A stretch of 64,000 nucleotides of DNA from Harmothoe impar (lineage: Eukaryota; Annelida; Polychaeta; Phyllodocida; Polynoidae). Below the pieces are notes generated by a model. It did not search any database. It worked only from the letters and a program-made list of their open reading frames with translations, and was not told the origin of the DNA. Position numbers and translations under genes: made by a program. This document shows positions 1 to 9,872 of the stretch, in pieces. The stretch's first letter is position 1, and every line of letters begins with the position of its first letter. Location: the NCBI GenBank assembly GCA_947462335.1, contig OX381720.1, positions 63,261,946 through 63,325,945 of the forward strand, written 5' to 3'.

Positions 1-785
1 TTAACATGTATTATCAGAAACATGTGCAGCAGTGGGGTAATAAGAAAATTTTACATGACATTCCCAGCCGGTCATGTACGTCATGTGACTTACATGATCG
101 GTTGTACATTAAGGCACTCCCCTGAGGCCCCTATAAACATTTTGGGGGTGTTCTTTTCCTAATAAACTCCCCAAAAATACATTACAGCCAGTATGTATAG
201 TTAGAAGAGTTAAATAGTGGAGTGTATGGGGTAACTGGTGCATCTCATAGTCTTCCGATCATGTACGGCCACAGATCATGTAGGGCCACAGATCATGTAC
301 GGCCACATTTTAGTTGCATTGATTTGGTGAGAGTGAGCCATGTATATATCTGTCTCTCAACTCATGGTTCGTTCTCCAGAAACCATCTTTGAAACAACTG
401 TCGAACGAAGGGAACGTGTAATTAGAAACGAACACTTTATGAACACCTTGGTTCACCAGTGGTTCTGTATAGAATGACATATCAGTCGCCTCGATCACCT
501 CCCAACAGAAAATCGGTTCGCAAGAACACATTTTGCTTTCCCTTTTTTCACGATATACAAGGTGAGGTAAGCCGGTCGTGGTTTACACGACAAAGTAATC
601 TCACCGGCTTACCTACCGCAAAACAACTAAGCTTCTTTTTTTTATAATCTTTTTTTTTTTTACTACTCTAAACTCACACTGTCGCTTAAACTAATTTTTT
701 TTTTTTTTTTTTTTTTCTTTTTTCTTTTTTTTTTTTTTTTTTCATCATTTCACTCAGCCCTCTTTTTTTAAGACGACCCCGTCTT
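1..785. other. Left flank, no gene recognised
   Basis: I see no supported gene here. Three copies of an 18-bp unit (core gatcatgtacggccac) lie at about 257-307. T-rich tracts lie at about 636-745. The stretch adjoins the 3' end of the broken polymerase and may be the rest of the same inserted element, but no terminal repeat is visible. Confidence 0.5.
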
Positions 786-3663
786 TCATATCTCTAAAGG
801 ACTCGTCGTCACACCATCAGAATGAACGCAACACTTCGAGTATAAGTAACTCAGTCCCTTTTTATCTATGGTGTAAGTGTGCATATTATCATTCTAAAAT
901 TTGTGTTGGTGGCGTTTATAGATTTTCGGTTGGAAAGAATGTCAAAGAAGTCTTTCGGTTTTTTAGCGTTTTGGTTTTTATCACACCCTTTGCGCTCATA
1001 TTCTGACATGTCATTTCACCCTATGAGTTTTTATCGTAGCAGATGTAATTCTTTGGGTTGAGACTGAGAATACCGTCACCTTCCCACTCGTATTCCATGA
1101 GACCCGGAGTTTTCATAAGTAACAGGTCATCGGGGTCCACTCTCTGACTCCCTCCGTCTTTGTCTTCACGAAAAGCTCTAAGTGCTGCTCGCACACAGCT
1201 GTTGAGTTTCAAGTTGCGTTTCTCTCGGAAATATGTTTCTCTCAGCTCGGGTTTCACCAGTTTTTCTAGCGTCTGTCCGCTGAGAGCTATGTAAAGACTG
1301 TCCGTGTCCATTTGACAGAGCGCGTAAACGCGCTGATCGACGAGCCTATTCAAGAAGTCAAACGTGAACTCAAACATTTTCAACTTGGCGTACTGGTACA
1401 CCATGAAACTTATTTGTATAGGTAGGTTGTTGGTCACTCTTTTCGGTTGTAGTTCCACTTCGTAGAGGATTCAATTCTGTGCCCTTTTTAAACCGCCACA
1501 AATTGGTCAATAGTTCGAAAGTTCGACTGCTGGTGTATCTTGCGTTGGAGTGTTTTTCTTTGATGCAAATGGTTTTACCGTACGCACTGTTTCTCATCAA
1601 CTTGTAACAGTCGGATAGGATTTTCTCTCCCGAGTTGCCCTTGCCCTTCCATCTTTGATCATGTCGATGTCGCGCTCAGTGAAAAATTTGACATGCTTGT
1701 TCAGGGCCTCTACGAACGGTTGCAAGTCTTTGTTGTTGTAGTAGACCAAGTAGTCTCTGAAAGTGGACATCTTCTGTTCAGACCAAACCTTTTCACACTG
1801 GACGTAGTCGGATACCGTCATCTTCGTGCCGTGGAGGATGCTGTCGAAAGCAGACGTGGAAGGTAGAGTTCTGTTTGCCAGTTTTCTGGTGGACGTCATC
1901 CATTCCTAAGGAAAGTGACCCTTGTGCTGATTTCTGGTGAAAACCAGTAAATAGTTTGCGTAGTTGTAACCAAGAGCAAAACAGTTCACAACTTCCAAGA
2001 AAACGGTGTGCCGTGTATATATTGCCAGGTATAAGTTACTTCTTTTTATGATGCTGAATTTGTCTTTCTCTCGGTTTTTCGAGGCGAAGAAGGAGTGAAG
2101 GTGAACTTTGCTCAGGTTCAGGTCATAACGCCCTGAGTTGAAGCCGACAATCGGAACTTGGCGAAGATACCTCAGGAATCTTTTTTTCAGTTTCACTAAA
2201 GGGTGACGGTCTGGAATTTTGGCGAAGTTGTCTCCTGTAGACGAGGCGGCCGCTGCCTCCAGAGCGAGAGCTTCTACTATACGTGCCTCTAGTTTCGCTA
2301 ACGTCGGTCGGTAAACTTCCAGCACCGCTTCCCCTATGACTTTGGCGGTGTCGTCGATGTAGTTGAGAACCCTGTCCAATAAAGGGTCCGACTGCACGTC
2401 TGACTGTCTCAAGAAACACACCGGACCTTCGCATCCTGGAAGGTTGGACGCCACACTAGCCGAGAGAGGGACCTGAGACGTTTTGCGTGGACCGTGCTTT
2501 GGCGGGTATGAAGAAAGCTTAGAAATCGAAGGTTATTTTGTAAGGGTACGTCTTGGAAGCAGGGTCCGGAGGATAAGCGGAATAGTCTACCAGTGCTTCG
2601 AACATCGATTTCAGTTTTGGTACACTCCACCTACGTACGAAACGGAGACTTGTTTGTCTGTGTCTTTTCAGTAGGAATTTGGTTGTGAACGCAGAACTAC
2701 AGTCGAGACAATCGTATATGCCAGCTTATTCCTCAAAATCCGTTATCAGGGAGACGTGCAAGGAGCTGCCGCCGCACGATGCAGAGAGGTGTAGGTTAAC
2801 TTTTCCTCTGGCACCCTGTGTCTTCGAAGGAGGTTTCATCAGTGAAACTCGTTCTCTCAGGTTTTTACCTTTGACTTTATGCAGTCTGTAAACCACTATT
2901 TGTATGTCTAACAAGTTCTCCAAAGTTCAACCTGGGAAAGGTTTCAGTGTTCGCGGAAGGACAGAACTGGTGCAATAATTTCGAAGCGTGCTTGCACGTC
3001 TTGTGCAAGTGAAAGGATATGCAACGGAACACACATAACTTGTCGCCGCTCGGAAAATCTAACACGCCTCTTTTATTCCTCAGTCGACCCTTTTTGGTTA
3101 CTCTTCCTCCTATGGTAAAGGAGGTATGGCGAAGTGTTGCGACTTCTTGCGATGTGACGGTGTTTTCCATGACAGAGATGAGATCTTCCAACCAGGCGGA
3201 ATCAGTTACGGTGGGAGGTGGTTCGAGAAGAGTGGCGTTGTTCTGGGAGGCATGGAAGTAGCGTAGCTTGTCTCCTGTCTTCTTTGTGTTGCAGGATGAA
3301 ACCGACGGACAAACCCACTTTGTATCTGAAACTTTGCATGATGTGGATCTGACGCATTGTGCTGACGGCGTCCCGCAACTCACCGGTGGGCAGTCTCATG
3401 TTGGTTACGCTGACGCGAACACTGTGAGCTCTGACGCCTGTCTGTATCGCGGGCCAATTAGTGGTGAATATCTCCTCACCTTGAGGTATGGCGGATATCA
3501 CCTGAGGAATCATCACCCCGGCGATAGATTCCCGTCTACAGGTGCTTTTCCTACAGTTACCTTCGCTACGTAGGGGACAAAATTTAGGTAACACCGCGTA
3601 TCTTTTCACATGGGTGTTATAACGGAACGCCTTTTTGAATTTTTTGAAACACCTTTCGCACAC
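786..3663 (-). pseudogene. Degenerate protein-primed family B DNA polymerase (Polinton/adintovirus-like)
   Basis: Consecutive minus-strand fragments line up, N to C, with the long polymerase B type of Polinton/adintovirus elements. They show a CxxC zinc-finger-like start (about 3.66 kb), a cysteine-containing N-terminal region with an LCVFRC stretch, an exonuclease I region near 2.52 kb, exonuclease II (GFNSGRYDLN, about 2.12 kb), a YxNxD-like block (about 1.73 kb), palm motif B (NSAYGK, about 1.57 kb), motif C (DTDS, about 1.31 kb), and a C-terminus closing with TGA at 786-788. Breaks seen: frameshifts near 3.2-3.4 kb, a stop near 2.73 kb, a TAA at 2519-2521 where the ExoI acidic residue should be, TAG at 2456-2458, TAG at 1906-1908, a frameshift with loss of the palm segment holding motif A near 1.61-1.64 kb, a frameshift near 1.46 kb, TAG at 1021-1023, and another shift near 0.96 kb. 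It cannot make an active polymerase. Family assignment is from motif order, not a search; the exact viral group is uncertain. Confidence 0.82.
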
Positions 3664-3702
3664 CAGTCATCTTGACTGAGTTACTTGTACCTAAAGAATT
3701 GT

Positions 3703-3706
<4 letters not shown>

Positions 3707-3741
<35 letters not shown>
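3707..3741. repeat. (CT)n microsatellite
   Basis: An uninterrupted CT dinucleotide run of about 35 bp just upstream (minus-strand sense) of the polymerase remnant. Confidence 0.95.
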
Positions 3742-3743
<2 letters not shown>

Positions 3744-3874
3744 ATTTTTCCTTGTATTTCTTTTTCCTCCAGCTAATCTATAATGTACACCACTCTTATA
3801 TACACAAGCTATCTATTTCCTATACGCTTATGTGTACGACCATGTAGATCAAAAACGTGTGGTCCGTGTCTCAT

Positions 3875-4207
3875 TCACTGGTGGGCATTCTTCGCCCTGC
3901 ATAGAGCACTGATAATTTCCACCATGACCTCTCTTTTTTCAGCCAGTTCGGTAAGGGTCTTGGTGGAAAGCGTCACGCCGACCAGTGTCGGAGTCATGTC
4001 TTGACCTTCATACTTGCGCACGTGAATGTTCTTGCCCTTGTAGTAGCTGACACCTATGTGTAGGTTGTGCCCATCGTCTAGTTCCACGAACCAAGTGTTG
4101 TGATCAGGTAACCCTTGAGACACAGATCTGTCACGTTTCAGTACCTCCTCTTTGATGTAGGGGACTTTCCTGATAAGTTTGAAGAGGGCAGAGATGGAGA
4201 ATGCCAC
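3875..4207 (-). CDS. PC4/Sub1-like ssDNA-binding domain ORF
   Basis: The ORF encodes about 110 residues. The core reads W-F-V-E-L-D-D, then an H-I-G-V-S-Y-Y-K-G-K strand, then N-I-H-V-R-K-Y and a G-V-T-L-S segment leading into a helix. This resembles the beta-sheet plus helix layout of PC4/Sub1 coactivators, which bind single-stranded DNA. No ATG opens the frame: it begins right after a TAA. A GTAAGT at 4206-4211 and a pyrimidine-rich AG at 4170-4171 (minus sense) could be a very short intron, or the 5' end is lost. It lies between the polymerase remnant and the Ala-rich ORF on the same strand, so it is probably part of the same element, where a ssDNA-binding protein would fit a replication role. 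Similarity is by eye and moderate; a diverged unrelated protein is possible. Confidence 0.5.
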   Translation of the reverse strand: MAFSISALFKLIRKVPYIKEEVLKRDRSVSQGLPDHNTWFVELDDGHNLHIGVSYYKGKNIHVRKYEGQDMTPTLVGVTLSTKTLTELAEKREVMVEIISALCRAKNAHQ

Positions 4208-4544
4208 TTACTTGGTGGATAATATTGCTACCTTTATGGCACTGTATCGCTCCTTTGATAACTTAGCCCCACCACTCCAAAGTTGCAGCTTCAACCCATT
4301 GATGAAGAACTAGCACTTTTCCTCACCTTTTTCAGGTTTGTTGAGCCCACCGTTGTTGTTGTTGTTGTAGTAGACCATCGTCCTTGCATCTACAGGAAGA
4401 ACATTGCGACCAGCATGACGAGCTGAAGTGGGACTTGTGAGAAACAACGGGTTTTCGCGCTGACAGCCACACCCCCTTGTCGATGGAGGGGGAGACACTA
4501 GTGTGTCGGGGGGTGGAAAGTCAACATCAAGGCAGAAAGCTCTC

Positions 4545-5141
4545 TCATTTGTGGGTCTGCGCCGGAGGATAGGCTGTACCTGTCTCTCCCAGAGACTGGG
4601 CGATGACTTTGGCCAGGATGTCTGGAGACTTTTTACCGTCAGTGTACAATGAATCCTGGTCCTCCTCCGCCTCCCCCTCTGTTCCATTGGAGTCTGAGGT
4701 GTTTAAGTTGTCAAGGGAAACGTCTCCTTCTGTCACACCTGTTGCGGTGTCCCTGGCCACGGTAGCAGTAGTACTGACACTAGTAGCTGTAGCAGCAACA
4801 CCAGCAGCAGCAGCACCAGGAGCAGCACCAGGAGCAGCAGCAGCAGCAGCAGTGGTACCGAGGGCATTACAGGATCCTGCAGCGTTAGCAGTAGCAGCAG
4901 TAGCAGTAGTTGCATCAGCAGCAGCAGCAGCGGCAGTAGCAGCATGAGCAGCAGCAGCAGCAGATTTTTCAACAGCAGGGGCTGTAGCAGAACATGCTAC
5001 AAAGGAGTCGAAGTCGACGACGGGAGAAGGCAGTAGTGCACAAGGTACCGCCAGGTCTGATGTAGTAGGAAAAGGGTTCTTTCTTGCTACCTTCCTGCCA
5101 CTGTACTTGTAGACCCTAAGGTTAGGTCTCCTTCCAACCAT
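4545..5141 (-). CDS. Ala-rich basic ORF of the viral-like block, function unknown
   Basis: A 198-residue ORF from the first real ATG (5139-5141), with a frame also open upstream from a GTG. The N-terminus is basic (MVGRRPNLRVYKYSGRKVAR). It is followed by a long Ala/Thr tract coded by an imperfect GCA/GTA/GCT repeat (about 4750-4960), then an acidic tail with a DSLYTDGKK segment. A TATA box lies about 80 bp upstream of the ATG. It is unbroken, unlike its neighbours, but the repeat tract inflates ORF length in every frame. A basic head with a disordered tail could suit a DNA-packaging or regulatory protein, but I do not recognise it. Overlapping ORFs on either strand are shadows of the repeat. 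Confidence 0.45.
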   Translation of the reverse strand: MVGRRPNLRVYKYSGRKVARKNPFPTTSDLAVPCALLPSPVVDFDSFVACSATAPAVEKSAAAAAHAATAAAAAADATTATAATANAAGSCNALGTTAAAAAAPGAAPGAAAAGVAATATSVSTTATVARDTATGVTEGDVSLDNLNTSDSNGTEGEAEEDQDSLYTDGKKSPDILAKVIAQSLGETGTAYPPAQTHK

Positions 5142-5220
5142 TGTGAGGGTTTGGGTGGTCGGGGTGTGTAGCACATGTGTGTTTGTTAGTGTGAGTGGTT
5201 GAGTTTTCTGAACGACTGCC

Positions 5221-5228
5221 TTTATATA
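5221..5228 (-). promoter_or_regulatory. TATA box for the Ala-rich ORF
   Basis: On the minus strand the sequence reads TATATAAA followed by GGCAG. It sits 80 bp upstream of the ATG at 5141, which leaves room for a start site near 5195 and a short leader. Confidence 0.55.
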
Positions 5229-5703
5229 CTACTATGCAGGAGATAAGCCTCTTACTGTAGTTTCAATGATGGTCATAGACAAAGAGGTGCCACAGAGACC
5301 CCCCCCTAGCGCGGGGTAGGCCTTCAGGAGCGAATCTTGTATACAGCTGCTGTACACAGAGAGGGGAGGGTGCACAGCTAAAAATATTTTTCTTACTTTT
5401 TTTGAACAATAGTGAATGGTTGCCGACTAGTTTCAAGAACAACTCTCAGAAAAAATAAAAAAAGAGGGGAAAAAAAGAGATTTAACTTCATAAACAAAAT
5501 GACTGAAATTTTTTTTTTTTACCAGCCAGTTTGTCTGCAAAGCGAGCTTATTTTCATCTCACTTTTCTGGTTGCGTTATAGCAGGAGGAGGGAGGTTGTT
5601 AAGTGGATCAGAAAATAGCTCTCAACCCTTTAGAGCCGCCTCTTGAGAAGGGAGCGCTGACAAAAGACTTAACAGAGATTAGTCACACTCAATTAAACTC
5701 ACA

Positions 5704-5820
5704 AGTAGTATAGTGTGTATTGGGATGGGTCTATGACTAAGCTACTAGACTCGGTCTCTTGTCGTTTGGACCATTCTACTAGGTCAGTCATAGGTCCATC
5801 CCGATACACACTATACTACT
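5704..5820. repeat. Foldback palindrome, terminus-like
   Basis: Two arms of about 46 bp, starting AGTAGTATAGTGTGTAT on each strand, flank a loop of about 25 bp (tcggtctcttgtcgtttgga). Arm identity is about 85-90%. A half copy in inverted orientation ends at 8948, so this unit may be one end of a larger element. Confidence 0.85.
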
Positions 5821-5867
5821 ATTGCATTAGGACAAGGATCACAGTTTCAACACCCCTAATTTCACAT

Positions 5868-5980
5868 ACTGTAGTGGCTTGAATTTTTGGATCTTGAATG
5901 AGCGCAGGTCTTGTATAAGCGCAGGGTAAATGGTACCATCGAATAATAAGCGCAGGTGCGCTTATTCAAGCCACCACGGA
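5868..5980. repeat. Small inverted repeat with gcgcttatt motifs
   Basis: The termini gtggcttgaat (5874) and attcaagccac (5964) are inverted, with three 'aagcgca'-type motifs between them. It looks like a short MITE. The motif resembles the terminal aataagcgc of the MITE at 9637 but the two are not the same family. Confidence 0.55.
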
Positions 5981-6540
5981 AACACCATTACCATGAGATC
6001 TTTTCTTTCCGCTTGGACAGCCAGCCGTCCAAAGACTTGGGATTAAAAATTGACTCTGACCCTCAGGTCACACTGAGGGGGAGCAGAGACTACTGCTTAT
6101 AAGGGGAGAGGGGTGAAAATGCGCAAACCAGCCTGTGAACCCCTAATGAGCGCTCTTTGAAAGACGCATGAGAGGGGCCTATCACAGTTAGACCACCTGT
6201 AATCCACTTAATACCGTAATAACAATGCCCATTGTTAACTATGTGAGGGATCCAAAGCCTTAGTTTGACAAAGGGGTAAGCAGAGGGAGGGGGGGCGTAA
6301 TATCCTGTGGTGAACGGACTCAAGACACCCTATTTAAAGCTAACTCATCTAGAGAAGAGTACATCGCTTCTGATCACCAGCACCAACACCACTACCACCA
6401 GCACAAACCAATGCCTGCACTGTGAGTCTCCTCTACTCTACCACACGTCACCCATCGCCGCCCATTTACTCGCTTATCGACCGCCCTACCCTCTGCTACT
6501 TGTAAGAAGTGAGTTTTGGATTTTTTTTTCAGTAAACAAA

Positions 6541-7162
6541 ATGATTTCTAAATCCTACACCTCACTCGAACTTCCCTATGATGTTTGTCAAGTGCGTCTA
6601 GAGAGTAGGAATTTCTGCTTCAGCGACGAATTACTTCGTGAAATAAGTAGTGAGTTACCAGCGCGAGAATTGAGCAAATTAGGCATGCAATTGGGAGTTC
6701 TGTACGACATTCTTGAACGCTTAGTGCGCATCAACAGCATCAAGGACATGTATAGGGAGATGTACCAGACATGGTGGACTGAAATTGCCATGCGTCATAC
6801 CAGATGGGGGCCTTTTCCACGCCCACCTTGCAGCTGACCGCCAAGATATAGCTGAGCAGACAGAGATCTTCTTTAAACATCACGATCTTGATTACAACGA
6901 ACCCGACACATGTGTGAAACAGCTAGGTTTAACCTTTGAGCAGCTGAACATCTCTGGACAACCGGAAAAAGATGTGTATCTCTTATGTTTTGAAGTTTTG
7001 AAACTGTGGCAAGCTTCTCCCTCCCATTCACACCATAGACTCATTCAAGTGTTAATGGATGACTTTAGAAAGTTCAATCTGTGCATAACTATATTGCATG
7101 AAATGGTAGAGAAAGAAAAGCAATATCACACAGCATGGGTAAATACCTTTGGTAGTACATGA
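6541..7162 (+). pseudogene. Tandem death-domain protein, one frameshift
   Basis: Frame 1 opens with ATG at 6541 after AAACAAA and runs to TGA at 6837. Residues about 28-82 fit a death-fold: ELLREISSELP, then LSKLGMQLGV and a helix ending MYQTWWTEI. From about 6785 a second frame carries what looks like the end of that fold and then a second one (VKQLGLTFEQL, a CFEVLKLW helix and a further helix), ending at 7162. A one-base shift near 6785-6830 separates the halves. Death domains mediate homotypic contacts in apoptosis and innate immune signalling. A viral copy could act as a decoy. A TATTTAAA-like box is near 6329-6336 and ACC/CAC-rich leader sequence precedes the ATG, as it does for the next gene. 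Not confirmed by search; DED or CARD folds look alike at this level. Confidence 0.55.
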
Positions 7163-7366
7163 TTGATAGAAAAAAGTCACGATACAAGAGCTCTAATACG
7201 TGGCAGTAGTGGTAGTGGTGGTGAGGACAGAGATAGAAAAACAATCTTAAACGAAAACTATACATGGAAAAAAAACACTGAGTTTAACGTCTCTTCTTTT
7301 ACCAGCTCATGACCGCCACTACTAGCACCACCACCACCACCACCACCACCACCATCACCATCAAAA

Positions 7367-7938
7367 ATGGCTGCCAAATATGAACGGTTCAACAATTTGG
7401 AAGTGAGGCCCAACACTTTTAGAGGAATGTCATGGCATCACGGAACAGGTTTCACAGAGAAACTTGCTGCCCAAGGTTTCTTTTACATAGGAGGCAATGA
7501 CATGGTAGTCTGCTACCACTGCGGAATCACCTTACACAGTTGGAGGATGTGCGATATCGTCTTCGTTGCACTGAACAAGAGTCCAGTAGACATCATACTA
7601 CTGTAGACGATCCTTGGACAGGCGACCAAAAGAAAGGGATGAAAATAGGGCGTTATCAAATGCTACTTCTCCAAGTTGAAGTGCAGTGTCTGCACAGAAA
7701 AAACAAACGATGGGATGAGAAAATGACAGAGATAGAAAAAAAGGAAAAACCAGAAGAGGTCGCCTACTGGGTAGAGAAGGAGAAACTGGTGGACACTGCG
7801 AGTATCAGACAAACAACAACACAACTGAAAGGCTGCATGTTACACAAAGCGCTAGCACCAGTAGCACCACCAGCACCACCATTATCTCCATGCATGGAGA
7901 AGGAGGAAGAGCAGGGAGAGGTAATGGAAGAAAGGTAG
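7367..7938 (+). pseudogene. BIR-domain (IAP-like) protein, frame-broken
   Basis: ATG at 7367 has a good context (AAAATGG) and follows a (CAC)n leader. Residues 1-60 match a BIR: RPNTFRGMSWHHG, then LAAQGFFYIGG, DMVVCYHCG and LHSW. The CxxC zinc pair is present. After LHSW the frame runs off-family to a stop at 7604, while another frame (7540-7938) contains VDDPW, which should follow the LHSW segment, then a charged coiled region and a Pro/Ala patch. The His and Cys that complete the BIR zinc site are not visible in either frame, so the domain is broken. IAP family members bind caspases or their activators; several animal DNA viruses carry them. It sits directly after the death-domain ORF in the same orientation. 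An AATAAA at 8393 could be its polyadenylation signal. Confidence 0.7.
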
Positions 7939-8392
7939 TGGATCGTAGCTGAGCTATGGAGAGGTTACACCTATTTCTGCCCTTAATTAAAATGATAAAA
8001 GTTTTATGTATCTACCATTGTAACAATAACAATAGTTGTGTACATCTGGAACAGTGGGTTGTGTCATGTCCCTCTGCAGTATCATGCTTCATTATGTGTG
8101 CGGCTTTATTTCCCCAATTCGTGCATAAAAAAAATATACTGCTCAATGTATAAATTCTGTCACGTTGCTACTATACGACAGTGTATACTCTGTTGTGAAT
8201 ATATCAAAAGCTTGCACCGTGTACAGTCAGTCTCCATAAGGGAAAAAAAAAGTGGAACGTGTTCAGTGTGTTGTGTGTTGATATATTACGTGAGTACTTT
8301 TTGAGAAAAAAAAACTGTGAGGACTCTTGTACCGCTCGCATGTATAAATTCTGACCTGTTGAATGTGTCCGCTCTAATGTTTAATTTGTCGA

Positions 8393-8398
8393 AATAAA
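8393..8398 (+). terminator. Possible polyadenylation signal AATAAA
   Basis: The hexamer follows the BIR gene by about 450 bp in AT-rich sequence. There is no independent evidence of cleavage here. Confidence 0.3.
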
Positions 8399-8559
8399 AA
8401 GAATTAAATGAAAAAAGGCTGTTCAGACTTATTTATAACCAGCCCACTATCATACGACCACCCATCTTTTGAAAAGAAGTTAGTTGTACCAATTGATCGG
8501 GGGGGAAAAATCAGCCTTTCATCATATACCTCTGCCCGTGGCATTGTTTACAAACAAAG

Positions 8560-8885
8560 GACCACGTGGTCGGGTCACGTGGTGTTGTTTACATACAAAG
8601 TCCGCCCGGAGGTCTCCGATTGGTCGAGAGGCTCCGCTAATCCCCACCAAGCGGAGTAAGTGACTTCCGGTTACCATCATGCCCAAAAAAGGTCGCTTCC
8701 TGTCACGTGACTCCTCCAAGGGGGCGTGGCCTAATATGCAAATGAGGTTACGTGACCCCATGGAGGTCTGTGATTGGTTACGCTCATGCCTAAATAAGGA
8801 CACTTCCGGTCACGTGACCCAAAGGGGGCGTGGCCTCATATGCAAATGAGGTCACGTGACCCAATGGAGGCCTGTGATTGGTCTC
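8560..8885. promoter_or_regulatory. Repeated enhancer/promoter-like block
   Basis: Five CACGTG E-boxes (8563, 8576, 8704, 8811, 8853), two ATGCAAAT octamers (8736, 8840), two GGGGCGTGGC GC-boxes (about 8721, 8825), three ATTGG inverted CCAAT boxes (8619, 8773, 8877) and two ETS-type CTTCCGG sites (8663, 8802) occur in the same order in an imperfect duplication of about 105 bp. The block sits beside the half-palindrome at 8881-8948. Sites are exact strings; function is inferred. Confidence 0.6.
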
Positions 8886-8948
8886 TTGTTGTTTGGACCA
8901 TTCTAGTAGCTGAGCTATAGTCCCATCCAGATACATACTATACTACTT
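8881..8948 (-). repeat. Half copy of the 5.7 kb palindrome, inverted
   Basis: The loop and one arm of the 5704-5820 palindrome recur here (ggtctcttgttgtttggacc ... atactatactact). The outer end points away from the 5.7 kb copy, so the pair could bound a 3.2 kb segment holding the death-domain and BIR genes. Confidence 0.75.
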
Positions 8949-9636
8949 AATTGTGTTTTGAAAATCACTCTGTGCTAATAAACACATTTATAAACTCAAA
9001 AATCCCCTGCTCCCTCGAGGTCATCCCTTATTATGGATACAGTGAGACTTTAATAATCCAGCCATCAACAACCTGGTAATAATCAATTATTCGGCTGCTT
9101 CTGGCTTGCACAGTTCTATACATATAGATATGCTTCAATAACCCAGCAGATTGTTTTTCCCCTGAAATCGGGATTGTCAGATTACTTAAACTTCTCATAA
9201 AGGCTCAATTATTTTGGGGCGCCTCTAAAAGAGGTCCATCTTTAGACCTAATCCATTGTTTAGAGGTCTATAATTATGTGTTTTCACAACCGTCAATCAG
9301 TCATAAACCATTTTCCTCTCTCAAAGAAATTTCTGTTAAAGTGACATAATGAATATCGAGTCAAATATATTGTTGAATAGCATTAATACAATTTGAAACA
9401 AATATGGCATTTGTAATGTAAAGGATGCATGTCCTTCACCCAAACAAGACTAACGCCTACAGACACCAAGCTCCCACTTCACACCGCGCCTCATCTAACT
9501 GCAGATTAATTCTGGGTCAGTAACACTGTTTAACTACGCAAAAAGAACAGGGGCAAACCTACCTAACTAGACTAATTTGAGGTCATTGTATCCAGAAATG
9601 ATGGTAGGAAATGCCCCATAAGTCTCAGTTTCAATA
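8949..9636. other. AT-rich intergenic, no gene seen
   Basis: No coherent ORF, repeat array or RNA gene was recognised. Confidence 0.5.
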
Positions 9637-9815
9637 TACCATATTCGACGTAATAAGCGCCCCCCCTAATAAACACCCCCCTTTTTGGGGCGTTTTTAGA
9701 CTAGAACAAAGGCTCAATTTTCACGATTCTGGTGACAATCAAACTATTAATTACCAAAAGTGCCATGAAAATAATTTTATAAGCACCCAGGGCGCTTATT
9801 ACGTCGAATACGGTA
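9637..9815. mobile_element. MITE, 179 bp
   Basis: Inverted termini of about 25 bp: TACCATATTCGACGTAATAA on the left and its near-exact complement (ending cgaatacggta) on the right, with TA at the outer ends. No coding capacity. Confidence 0.85.
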
Positions 9816-9872
9816 GTTCAACAATGATTATATGTCACTCTCATACGACAATAGATATATGGCAAGGATTCT

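Noticed and set aside
4603..4972. Overlapping Ala/Val- and Leu-rich ORFs at the Ala tract
   Set aside because: Frame shadows of the GCA/GTA repeat in the minus-strand Ala-rich ORF.
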